This document shows positions 1-6,684 of a stretch of 10,974 nucleotides of DNA, in pieces; positions within the stretch are counted from its first letter, which is position 1, and the number at the start of each line of letters is the position of its first letter. Location of the stretch: assembly GCA_003524335.1 (NCBI GenBank), contig DQHV01000207.1, positions 12,811-23,784 on the forward strand, read 5' to 3'. Position numbers and translations under genes: made by a program. Origin of the DNA: Candidatus Aminicenantota bacterium (GTDB lineage Bacteria > Acidobacteriota > Aminicenantia > Aminicenantales > UBA8522). The notes under the pieces are model-generated. The model was not told where the DNA came from, did not search any database, and saw only the letters and a program-made list of their open reading frames with translations.

Positions 1-1
1 C

Positions 2-844
2 CGCGACCCGCAGAGTTTCGATCTCCCAACGGACCTTGATTACGTCGTCCATGCCGCTTCGGTCGTCTCGGACCAGGCCTCCGAGGACGAGTGCGAAGCC
101 GGAATCTATGGCATGACGGTCAACCTCATCCAGAAGATCCTGGACAAGGGGCTGCGACCCAGGCGGATCGTCTATATTTCGTCCACGTTGACCCTTGGGT
201 ATCTCGGGACGAATCTGTCTGAAGAGAATCCCGGCCGGCCGGCGGATTTCATGCCCTATGCCCGGGCGAAGAAAAAAGCTGAGGCCTATCTCCTGGAAAA
301 AGCGGAAAGCGGCGGCCTGCCCGTCGTCATCCTCCGTGCGGGAGACACCTATGGCCCCAACGACCGGACAACCCTTGACAAAGTCCTCAGGGCAGCCGAG
401 AAGGGCGTCCCGCTTATCGTCGGCCACGGCCGTCACCGTTTTGCGTACTGCTATGTCGATAACCTCTGCCAAGCCGCGGAGCTGGCCTTCAAGAACGACC
501 AGGCTGTGGGCAGGGCCTACACGGTCACTAACGGCATCCTTCCCACTTGGAGGGAATTCTTCGGCGGGCTCCAGCGCGGAGTCGGGAGAAGGCAGCGCTT
601 TTATGCCCCCGTCAGGTTAGCCAAGCTTGCGGCCTCCTCTCTAGAGCTCTGGAAGAAGCTTTCTCCCGGGTTCCATCCGGAGTTGACGCGCTACCGAATC
701 TGCAGGATCACGACCGAGACGACCTATGACATCTCCCAGACGGTCGCCGAGCTCGGGTATCGCCCCGACAATGATACCGAAAAGCAGATCCAGGCCATCG
801 TCGACTGGTACTTAGAAGAACGCAAGAAAGGATACATCAAATAG
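2..844 (+). CDS. Extended SDR (NAD-dependent epimerase / 3-beta-HSD-like), 5' truncated by window edge
   Basis: Probably an NAD(P)-dependent cytosolic oxidoreductase acting on a sugar, sterol or beta-hydroxy/keto substrate; substrate unknown. The frame is open to the left edge and no start is visible, so about 60-70 N-terminal residues with the GxxGxxG nucleotide-binding loop lie upstream. In the visible 280 residues: a DYVVHAAS strand (the usual D-x-V-x-H-x-A-A), the YISS catalytic serine strand, and the active-site PYARAK (YxxxK, Tyr codon 257-259, Lys codon 269-271). Next come RAGDTYGPNDR (the usual R-x-x-x-x-Y-G-P) and RFAYCYVDNLCQA, typical of extended SDRs. The C-terminal LTRYR...YDISQTVAELGYRP block resembles the NSDHL/OleD branch of the 3-beta-HSD family. 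The stop TAG (842-844) lies directly at the junction with the next gene, suggesting an operon. Family assignment is firm; exact reaction is not determinable. Confidence 0.88.
   Translation, partial: RDPQSFDLPTDLDYVVHAASVVSDQASEDECEAGIYGMTVNLIQKILDKGLRPRRIVYISSTLTLGYLGTNLSEENPGRPADFMPYARAKKKAEAYLLEKAESGGLPVVILRAGDTYGPNDRTTLDKVLRAAEKGVPLIVGHGRHRFAYCYVDNLCQAAELAFKNDQAVGRAYTVTNGILPTWREFFGGLQRGVGRRQRFYAPVRLAKLAASSLELWKKLSPGFHPELTRYRICRITTETTYDISQTVAELGYRPDNDTEKQIQAIVDWYLEERKKGYIK
827..832 (+). promoter_or_regulatory. Shine-Dalgarno-like AAAGGA ahead of the CPBP gene
   Basis: AAAGGA inside the last codons of the upstream SDR. It lies 8 nt before an ATA codon (841-843) in the CPBP frame, but 41 nt before the GTG at 874, which is too far for normal initiation. 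It therefore matters for choosing the CPBP start. No comparable purine-rich site precedes the GTG. Confidence 0.45.
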
Positions 845-873
845 TCCAATCGGTCCTGTGGGTTTATCTGGCG

Positions 874-1518
874 GTGGCCTTCGCCCTGCTGCTCGCCTTA
901 TTCCATTACCGGCGCCTCACCCAGAAGTGGGATGATCGTCGGGCATTCCTGGCCTATTTCGCAGCCTTTTTTTGCTTTTTCCTAGTTCTCCCCAGCCTGA
1001 TCATTTTTCTTTTCTCCCCGGACCCGTTTCTCTTTCTAAAGGAGGCGGGGTTTTCTCTGGGGAACTGGCGGAGGGGAGTGGGAATTGCCGCCGTCGGAGC
1101 TCCTATCGCCATCCTGTCCGGGTTTATCGGCTCCCGGGACGTCGAACTTCGCCGCTTCTACCCCTTTTCCAAGAGGGCCTGCCGGAGCCTCAGAAGCTTC
1201 GTCGCCTTCGAGGTCGCCTATCTCCTCCTTTATTACGTGTCCTGGGAATTCCTCTACCGGGGGATTCTGTTCTTTCCCTTGATCCCGGCCGTCGGCCTTA
1301 TCCCGGCCCTCGCTCTCCAAACCATCATCTCAACCCTGCACCATGCCGGGCACCCGCAATCGGAGATCTTCGCTTCTCTTGCCGGCGGCTTTGTTTTCGG
1401 GCTTATCGCCTATCTTACCGGGTCCTTTATCTATCCGATTTTCCTCCATGCTTTGACCGGGATTTCCACCGACTCCTTCATCTATCTTCGGGATTATCGG
1501 AGGGCCACCCGGGGATGA
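874..1518 (+). CDS. CPBP-family (CAAX/bacteriocin-processing type) intramembrane protease-like protein
   Basis: Polytopic inner-membrane protein of the CPBP/ABI family (glutamic intramembrane proteases related to Rce1); its target is unknown. From the GTG start it is 214 residues. Family motifs are visible in order: motif 1 WEFLYRG (E125, R129; the first Glu of the common EExxxR is a Trp, a variant also seen in the family), motif 2 STLHHAGHP (H156/H157), and motif 3 FLHALTG (H192), each in a hydrophobic segment. The start is uncertain. Frame 1 is open back to a stop at 772-774 but contains no ATG, GTG or TTG before 874. The first membrane helix (VLWVYLAVAFALLLALF) begins upstream of the GTG and would be cut by it. 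An ATA at 841 with a well-placed AAAGGA would give 225 residues and an ATAG overlap with the previous stop. The gene ends by ATGA overlap with the next SDR, implying translational coupling. Confidence 0.82.
   Translation: MAFALLLALFHYRRLTQKWDDRRAFLAYFAAFFCFFLVLPSLIIFLFSPDPFLFLKEAGFSLGNWRRGVGIAAVGAPIAILSGFIGSRDVELRRFYPFSKRACRSLRSFVAFEVAYLLLYYVSWEFLYRGILFFPLIPAVGLIPALALQTIISTLHHAGHPQSEIFASLAGGFVFGLIAYLTGSFIYPIFLHALTGISTDSFIYLRDYRRATRG
1499..1504 (+). promoter_or_regulatory. Ribosome binding site GGAGGG for the second SDR
   Basis: GGAGGG, 10 nt upstream of the ATG at 1515, inside the end of the CPBP gene. It supports 1515 as the start, rather than any point in the long upstream open extension of the same frame. 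Confidence 0.6.
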
Positions 1519-2513
1519 GGATCCTCGTCACCGGGGCGACGGGTTTTGTCGGTTCTGTCATCGTTCCTGAACTGGTCAGGAAATTCGGGTCGGATTCAGT
1601 CTCAACCTATGTCCTCCCTGGCGACCGCATCCCGGAGAGCTGGAAACACCAGAAGATCCGGATCATATATGGGGACATCACCGACGAAAAGCGAATTCTT
1701 GAAGCTGCGCGAGAAAAGACGCACGTCATCCATCTGGCCGGCCTTATCTCCTATTGGAGACGGGATTTCAGCCGGCTGATGAGAGTGAACTGGCTGGGAG
1801 TACGAGCTGTCGTCGAGGCCTGCCTCCGGGCCGGCGTCGGCCGCCTGGTCCATGTCTCCTCAGTCGGGGCGATCGGGTTCCGGAAACGCGGCGAACTGAT
1901 TGACGAAGCGACGCCGTTCAACTGGCCGCCCTATTTCCATTACATGACTTCTAAGTATTTCGGGCAGAGGGCCGTTGAGGAGGCCGCGCAGAGAAAAGGA
2001 CTCAACGCCATCATCTTTAATCCCGCTTCTATTATGGGCCCTGGGGATCCCGTCCTGGAGACCCCTCATAATCAGCTCTATGCCCGGGTTTACGGCGGCC
2101 GGATGTTCGGCTCGTTCAGGGGAGGGCTCGGGGTAGTGGATGTCCGCGATGTCTCAGCTGCCGTCATCAAAGGGCTTGACCGCGGCCGGGCCGGGGAAAG
2201 ATATCTCCTTGTCGGAGCCAACCTCTCTTATCCGGATGTCCTGAGACTGATCGGGAAGCACGCGGGTCGGCCGGTCCATCCTTTTCCTGTGCCGGCATCG
2301 CTGCTTGCAGCAGCGGGTCTGTCTTTAGAGCTGATGAGCCATCTGACCCGGAAAAAGCCGCTGTTCACCTATTCTTACGGAAGGCTCAGCGGCTGGACGA
2401 CGTTTTACTCCAATGAAAAGAGCCGCCGCGATTTCTCCCATGAATACATCCCGATCGAAAAGACGATCCGGGATTCCTGCCGGTATTTCGAGAACGCCTT
2501 TATCCCCAGCTGA
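1515..2513 (+). CDS. Extended SDR, NAD-dependent epimerase/dehydratase (HpnA / dihydroflavonol-reductase-like)
   Basis: Complete 332-residue cytosolic NAD(P)-dependent oxidoreductase; substrate unknown. Rossmann fold begins at residue 2 with RILVTGATGFVG (TGxxGxxG). It continues with YGDITD (about 52-57), the VIHLAG strand (71-76), HVSSVGAIG (catalytic Ser at 115/116) and YMTSK (Tyr143, Lys147). NPASIMGPGD (169-178), VVDVRDVSAAV and GERYLLVGANLSYPDVL are typical of the HpnA/dihydroflavonol-4-reductase-like group. The start is clear: ATG at 1515 overlaps the CPBP stop as ATGA, has GGAGGG upstream, and gives the normal N-terminus; the open frame further left is a shadow over the CPBP gene. With the first SDR and the CPBP protein it forms a three-gene unit. 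Its 3' end overlaps the convergent EamA gene by 14 bp. HpnA acts in hopanoid biosynthesis in some bacteria, but no other hopanoid gene is in view, so that role is not claimed. Confidence 0.9.
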   Translation: MRILVTGATGFVGSVIVPELVRKFGSDSVSTYVLPGDRIPESWKHQKIRIIYGDITDEKRILEAAREKTHVIHLAGLISYWRRDFSRLMRVNWLGVRAVVEACLRAGVGRLVHVSSVGAIGFRKRGELIDEATPFNWPPYFHYMTSKYFGQRAVEEAAQRKGLNAIIFNPASIMGPGDPVLETPHNQLYARVYGGRMFGSFRGGLGVVDVRDVSAAVIKGLDRGRAGERYLLVGANLSYPDVLRLIGKHAGRPVHPFPVPASLLAAAGLSLELMSHLTRKKPLFTYSYGRLSGWTTFYSNEKSRRDFSHEYIPIEKTIRDSCRYFENAFIPS

Positions 2514-3414
2514 CCAGGAAAGCGCCGACGGTGGCCAGAGCCACGGCCGCCAACTTCCCCTTCGTTACCTTTTCTTTGAGGAAGATCGCCGCCAGGACGA
2601 AGATGAAGATCGAGTTGAGCTGGTTGAGAGGAGCGGCGATCGAGGCCAACGTGTACTTCATCCCCGCCATCCAAGCAACCAGGGCGATGTAGCCCCCCAG
2701 GAACGCGCCCGGGACCATCGACCGCCAGTTGGCTGAGGAGACGAGCGGGCGGGAGATCTGAAGGCGCCGCGGGTGAAACGGCAGGAAGATCAGAAGGGCG
2801 ATTCCGCCCGCCGCCATCCGCCAGAGCGTCACCCAAAGGACGGGAGAACGGGCCAGCAGCGGCTTGACCATGACGATGCTCGCCGCCAGCGTAACCATGG
2901 CCAGAGTCCCCAGGCCGATCCCCAGGAGCAAGTTTTTCCGTGGAGGAAGGCCCTTTTCCCTGGAGCGGGAAATCTGAACCAGGGCGGAGAGGATCAGAGC
3001 CACGCCGAGAAGCTGTCGGGCATTCAAGCGCTCGCCGATAAAAAGAAAAGAAAAAAGGATGACAAACGGGCTGTAGAGGCAATCGACGACAGCCGTCAGG
3101 CTCGCCCCGAGGAGGTTCAAGCACTGAAAGAACAAAGTGTCGGACAGGGTGATGCCGATAAAACCGCTCAGGCCGAGCAGCGCGTAGTCCTGCCAAGCCG
3201 TTTTCGGCAGGAGGGGTTCGCTGAGGACCAGCATGGTGAGGACGAGCAGGACGACGGAGAAGAAGCTCTTGAAGAGGTTCAGGCCGATCGGATGCACGGT
3301 CCGTCCGCTAACCCGGAAGAGAAGGACGGCGACGGCCCAGGTTATGGCCGCGGCCACGGAGAGGATCTCTCCCCGGAGAGGCGAGTTCTGCAGAATTTCG
3401 AATAATCCGGCCAT
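2500..3414 (-). CDS. EamA/DMT-superfamily transporter (RhaT-like permease)
   Basis: 304-residue inner-membrane protein with the internal duplication of EamA permeases: two five-helix halves, roughly residues 17-148 and 163-302. Each half ends in the characteristic motif: GERLNARQLLGVALILSAL (127-145) and LKEKVTKGKLAAVALATVG (279-297). Around ten hydrophobic segments can be counted; the hydrophilic linker between the halves (about 149-160) is rich in Arg/Lys. Members export or import amino acids, nucleosides, sugars or drugs; the substrate cannot be told from sequence. The start ATG (3412-3414) has only a weak Shine-Dalgarno, but the N-terminus fits the family. A good promoter (-35 TTGACG, -10 TATAAA) sits just upstream on this strand, implying a short 5' leader. 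It appears to be a single-gene transcript, convergent with the SDR gene on its 3' side. Confidence 0.9.
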   Translation of the reverse strand: MAGLFEILQNSPLRGEILSVAAAITWAVAVLLFRVSGRTVHPIGLNLFKSFFSVVLLVLTMLVLSEPLLPKTAWQDYALLGLSGFIGITLSDTLFFQCLNLLGASLTAVVDCLYSPFVILFSFLFIGERLNARQLLGVALILSALVQISRSREKGLPPRKNLLLGIGLGTLAMVTLAASIVMVKPLLARSPVLWVTLWRMAAGGIALLIFLPFHPRRLQISRPLVSSANWRSMVPGAFLGGYIALVAWMAGMKYTLASIAAPLNQLNSIFIFVLAAIFLKEKVTKGKLAAVALATVGAFLVSWG

Positions 3415-3432
3415 GGGCGTGATAAGCCTAGG

Positions 3433-3461
3433 TTTATAGCAAACGCGGCCAGGCGCGTCAA
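3433..3461 (-). promoter_or_regulatory. Putative sigma70-type promoter for the EamA gene
   Basis: On the minus strand, -35 TTGACG (complement of 3456-3461) and -10 TATAAA (complement of 3433-3438) are separated by exactly 17 bp. Each hexamer matches the consensus at five of six positions. A start near 3426 would leave a leader of about 12 nt before the ATG at 3414, which agrees with the weak ribosome binding site. Confidence 0.55.
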
Positions 3462-3485
3462 TCAGACACCCAATTTTAGCCTCAC

Positions 3486-3515
3486 TTGACTCGATTAACC
3501 GGAAATGGTTTTAAT
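3486..3515 (+). promoter_or_regulatory. Putative sigma70-type promoter for the symporter-rlmN unit
   Basis: -35 TTGACT (3486-3491) and -10 TTTAAT (3510-3515), spacer 18 bp, each five of six to consensus, lying in the AT-rich part of a GC-rich window. The symporter ATG follows at 3534, with GGTGA (3526-3530) as a weak ribosome binding site. The promoter is divergent from that of the EamA gene. Confidence 0.5.
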
Positions 3516-3533
3516 AAGTCCGGTCGGTGAGAC

Positions 3534-5639
3534 ATGCGAATCTTCGGGCTGAGCGTCCTTGATGTCGGGATCATTCTTCTTTACCTCGCCGTCATCCTCT
3601 GGCTGGGCCGCCGTTCCCAGCGCCGCACCAAGGACACCGGCGATTTCTACATCGCGGGCCGGCGCCTGGGCAAGTTTTATCAGTTCTTCCTGAATTTCGG
3701 CCATGCTACCAACGCCGACCAGGCCGTGGCGGTGGCCCGGGAAGTCTACCGCCAGGGAATCGGGGGGATGTGGATCCAGTACCTGGTCCTTTTCCTGACG
3801 CCCTTTTATTGGTTCACCAGCGCTTTCTACCGCCGGGCCCGCCAGGTCACCCTCGGCGACTTCTATAGCGAGCGCTTCCGCAGCAAGTTCCTGGGCGGCT
3901 CCTTCGCCGTCTTCACGCTGGTCATGGCCGTCATCGGCGGCGGCGTCGGGTTCATGGTGGCCGGGAAAACGGTCGAGGCACTGACCCCGAAACCGGCCGA
4001 GCTGTATACGGTCGCAGAAACCCACAGCGTCGAAATGTTCCGGGAATACCAGGCTCTCAAACAGAAGCTCGACCTGGGGCTCACCGTCGCCGACAAAGCC
4101 CGCTACGATGAGCTCAACGACCGCTTCAAGAAGGGCGAGCTCCGTTCGTTCATCTCCCATATCGACCCGCTGGTCGTTTATCTCGTCTATGGTGTTATCG
4201 TGGCCGTCTATACGATGATGGGCGGGTTTATCGCCGCGGCCTTCACCGATGTCATCCAGGGATTCCTGATTGTCATCTTTTCGGTCATGCTGATCCCGCT
4301 AGCACTGAACCAGATCGGCGGGTTTGCCGGACTCCACGCCCGGGTGCCCGATTTCATGTTCAACCTCTTCGGGTCGGTGACGACCAGCGAATACGCCTGG
4401 TACACCATCCTGGCCATGGTCCTGGCCAACCTGGTGTCGATCATCGCCTCGGCGCCGATGATGCAGACGGCCAGCGCGGCCAGGGACGAGAACGCCGCCC
4501 GCTTCGGGATGATCGCCGGGATGTTCTTCAAGCGCTTCCTGATGATTTTTTGGGCGCTGGCGGGGCTGCTGGCGGTAGGGCTCTTCAAGGGACAGCTCCA
4601 CGACCCGGACTTGATTTGGGGGTACATGACCCTGCATCTTCTTTTCCCCGGCGCTGTGGGGCTGATGCTGGCGGGGATCCTGGCGGCCAACATGTCCACT
4701 CTTTCCGCCGCCTCCGTCACCTATTCCGCCCTCTTCATCCGCAACCTTTACCAACCCTTTGTCTCCCCGAAATCGGAGCGCCACCTTCTCTTTATCGGCC
4801 GAATTGTCATCGCCGTCACCCTTGCGGGCGGGATCGGGGCCGCCCTTTTCGTGGGCAACCTCCTCGACCTCTTCAAGTACTTCATCTCCATGCCCGCCGT
4901 GTTCGGCGCTTCCATCTGGCTGGGTTTCATCTGGCGGCGCCTGACGCGCTGGGCGGTCATCATCCAGATCTTTGTCTGCTTCGGCATCTACGCCGTCATC
5001 CCCAATGTCTTCCAGAGTTGGGACTGGGCCAAGTCAAACGCCGCGTTCCTGCGCGAGACAAGGCCCCGGGTAGTCCGTCTCGTAACGGAGGCTCTCCAAG
5101 AAGATGTGGACGCCGGCCGGGCCCGGGCAGCCGGCGAAAAGATTGTGAAGCCCTATGCGATCGAGCCGACCGCCGTGTTCTACGAGAAGGTGGTCAGGGT
5201 TCGCCCCGAGGATCCGGACTCTCCCAGGATCGGCATCGGCCGGTTCGAGGCCGAGGTCTGGGTGTTGAGCTGGCTGGGCATCGATTTCACCCGGTTTACG
5301 AAGGCCCAGCTGGTGGCCACACGCTTTTTCTTCGACGCGCTTTTTCCGTTCGTCCTTCTCTTCCTGTTGAGCCGGCTGACCAGGCCGCTGCCGAAATCCG
5401 AACTGGACAGCTTTTTTGCCAAGGTGCACACTCCTGTGCAGCCGATTCCGGCGGATGATGAAAGGGCCGTCGAGGAGGCCCGGGCCCAGCCGGAGAAATT
5501 CTTGAGGCGCAAGCTCTGGCCGCGATCGAACTGGGAAGTCATGAAGCCCGGACGGGCAGACATTCTCGGGTTCGGCGGGACTTGGGTGCTTGTGGGGGTG
5601 ATCATCCTGTTGCTCTGGCTCATGGTCACAATAAGGTAA
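3534..5639 (+). CDS. Sodium:solute symporter (SSS) family transporter with two large hydrophilic insertions
   Basis: 701-residue inner-membrane protein, long for the family (commonly 450-600). Family features: the N-terminal helix followed by DFYIAGRRLG (37-46), GDFYSERF (108-115), MMGGFIAAAFTDVIQGFLIV (228-247), and the Na+-site helix region AGILAANMSTLSAASVTYSA (380-399) followed by the usual IRNLY. I count about 14 hydrophobic segments. Two soluble insertions stand out: residues about 150-211, Lys/Glu-rich and helical in character, and about 493-590, after which come two more membrane segments (about 597-613 and 677-698) and a charged loop. With an N-out topology both insertions would face the periplasm (inference). 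Substrate unknown; sugar is plausible because a mannosidase operon lies nearby. It starts the transcript that continues into rlmN. The second hydrophilic stretch has no motif I recognise. Confidence 0.9.
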   Translation: MRIFGLSVLDVGIILLYLAVILWLGRRSQRRTKDTGDFYIAGRRLGKFYQFFLNFGHATNADQAVAVAREVYRQGIGGMWIQYLVLFLTPFYWFTSAFYRRARQVTLGDFYSERFRSKFLGGSFAVFTLVMAVIGGGVGFMVAGKTVEALTPKPAELYTVAETHSVEMFREYQALKQKLDLGLTVADKARYDELNDRFKKGELRSFISHIDPLVVYLVYGVIVAVYTMMGGFIAAAFTDVIQGFLIVIFSVMLIPLALNQIGGFAGLHARVPDFMFNLFGSVTTSEYAWYTILAMVLANLVSIIASAPMMQTASAARDENAARFGMIAGMFFKRFLMIFWALAGLLAVGLFKGQLHDPDLIWGYMTLHLLFPGAVGLMLAGILAANMSTLSAASVTYSALFIRNLYQPFVSPKSERHLLFIGRIVIAVTLAGGIGAALFVGNLLDLFKYFISMPAVFGASIWLGFIWRRLTRWAVIIQIFVCFGIYAVIPNVFQSWDWAKSNAAFLRETRPRVVRLVTEALQEDVDAGRARAAGEKIVKPYAIEPTAVFYEKVVRVRPEDPDSPRIGIGRFEAEVWVLSWLGIDFTRFTKAQLVATRFFFDALFPFVLLFLLSRLTRPLPKSELDSFFAKVHTPVQPIPADDERAVEEARAQPEKFLRRKLWPRSNWEVMKPGRADILGFGGTWVLVGVIILLLWLMVTIR
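5633..5636 (+). promoter_or_regulatory. Ribosome binding site AAGG for rlmN
   Basis: AAGG just before the symporter stop codon, 7 nt upstream of the rlmN ATG at 5644. It supports this start and co-translation with the symporter. Confidence 0.5.
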
Positions 5640-5643
5640 TTAG

Positions 5644-6684
5644 ATGGGTCCTGTCGCGGATATAAGAAACCTAACGTTTGCCGAGCTCCGGGCGGAGTTT
5701 GATAGCTGGGGGGAGCCCGCCTACCGGGCGAAGCAGGTTTTTGAATGGATCTATCAAAAAGGCGCGGACTCATTCGCCGCCATGACCGACCTGCCCAAGA
5801 GCTTGAGGCAGCGGCTCGAAGACAAATTCCGGCTAGGCGTCCTCGAGCTCGCCGAGCAACTCCGGTCGGAGGATGGGACTGAGAAACTCCTTTTCCGGCT
5901 GACCGACGGTCAGCTCATCGAGGCCGTGCTCATTCCATCCGGGGGCCGCAGGACGCTCTGCCTCTCGACCCAAGTCGGCTGCAAGTTCGCTTGTGTCTTC
6001 TGTGCCAGCGGGGCGGGCGGGTTCGCGAGGAACTTGCTTCCCTCGGAGATGCTCGGCCAGATCCTCTTCCTGCGGGACAAGCTCGACGTCGGCTTGACCA
6101 ATTTTGTTTTCATGGGCATGGGGGAGCCGCTCGACAACCTCGACAACCTCGTCCGAACGGTCCGCATCATGAACGCGCCGGAAGGAATGGGCATCGCCGC
6201 CCGCCGCATGACCATCTCTACGGTTGGGATCGTTCCGGCGATCGAGAAACTGGAGGGCCTGGGGCTCCAGGTGAGCCTCTCGCTCTCGCTTCACGCCACG
6301 ACGGACGAGCTCCGTTCCCGGCTTTTGCCGGTCAACCGCAAGTATCCGCTGGCGGAGGTGGTCAAGGCGGGCGCCCACTATGCCAGAACCACGGGGCGGA
6401 TGATAACCATAGAATATATCTTGATCTCCAGCCTCAATGATTCAGCGGCCGATGCCCGCCGGCTGGCATCCATAGCCAGGAAGCTCCGTGCCAAAATCAA
6501 CCTTATCCCATACAGCCAGGGCTGCGGAGCGGGTCTTGCGCCTTCACCCGGATCTCGACAGCAGGCGTTCCTTCAGACCCTGGAAAGCCTGGGGGTGGCG
6601 GCTACGGTGCGCCGCTCGAAAGGGGGAGACATCCGGGCGGCCTGCGGCCAGCTGGCCGGCAAGAAACGGGGGACCTGTTTCTAA
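5644..6684 (+). CDS. rlmN: Dual-specificity 23S rRNA/tRNA adenine-C2 methyltransferase RlmN
   Basis: Cytosolic radical-SAM enzyme that methylates C2 of an adenine in 23S rRNA (A2503 in E. coli) and A37 of some tRNAs, helping proofreading in the peptidyl-transferase centre. At 346 residues it has normal length. The N-terminal accessory domain shows YRAKQVFEWIYQKG (27-40). The radical-SAM cluster motif is CKFACVFC (Cys113, 117, 120). GMGEPLDN (158-165) binds SAM, and SLHATTDELRSRLLPVN (215-231) is typical. Both cysteines needed for the methyl-Cys mechanism are present: Cys106 (spacing to the cluster equals E. coli Cys118-Cys125) and Cys334 in GGDIRAACGQL (equivalent to Cys355). The normal RlmN layout argues against Cfr, although Cfr shares the chemistry. 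The gene begins 4 bp after the symporter and overlaps the convergent oxidoreductase gene by 4 bp. Confidence 0.97.
   Translation: MGPVADIRNLTFAELRAEFDSWGEPAYRAKQVFEWIYQKGADSFAAMTDLPKSLRQRLEDKFRLGVLELAEQLRSEDGTEKLLFRLTDGQLIEAVLIPSGGRRTLCLSTQVGCKFACVFCASGAGGFARNLLPSEMLGQILFLRDKLDVGLTNFVFMGMGEPLDNLDNLVRTVRIMNAPEGMGIAARRMTISTVGIVPAIEKLEGLGLQVSLSLSLHATTDELRSRLLPVNRKYPLAEVVKAGAHYARTTGRMITIEYILISSLNDSAADARRLASIARKLRAKINLIPYSQGCGAGLAPSPGSRQQAFLQTLESLGVAATVRRSKGGDIRAACGQLAGKKRGTCF

Noticed and set aside
972..1514. Long in-frame N-terminal extension of the second SDR
   Set aside because: It overlaps the CPBP gene in another frame, its translation is Pro/Arg/Ser-rich with no motif, and the SDR Rossmann fold starts exactly at the ATG at 1515, which has its own ribosome binding site.
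3497..3510. AACC-N6-GGTT dyad in the promoter spacer as an operator
   Set aside because: The arms are only 4 bp with no further symmetry outward; this can occur by chance.
6130..6147. Tandem 9-bp repeat CTCGACAAC inside rlmN
   Set aside because: It encodes LDNLDN directly after the conserved GMGEP motif, where RlmN normally has a similar N/L-rich stretch; ordinary coding sequence.
5644..6684. Cfr-type antibiotic-resistance methyltransferase
   Set aside because: Length, accessory domain and motif spacing are those of ordinary RlmN, and the context is not mobile.
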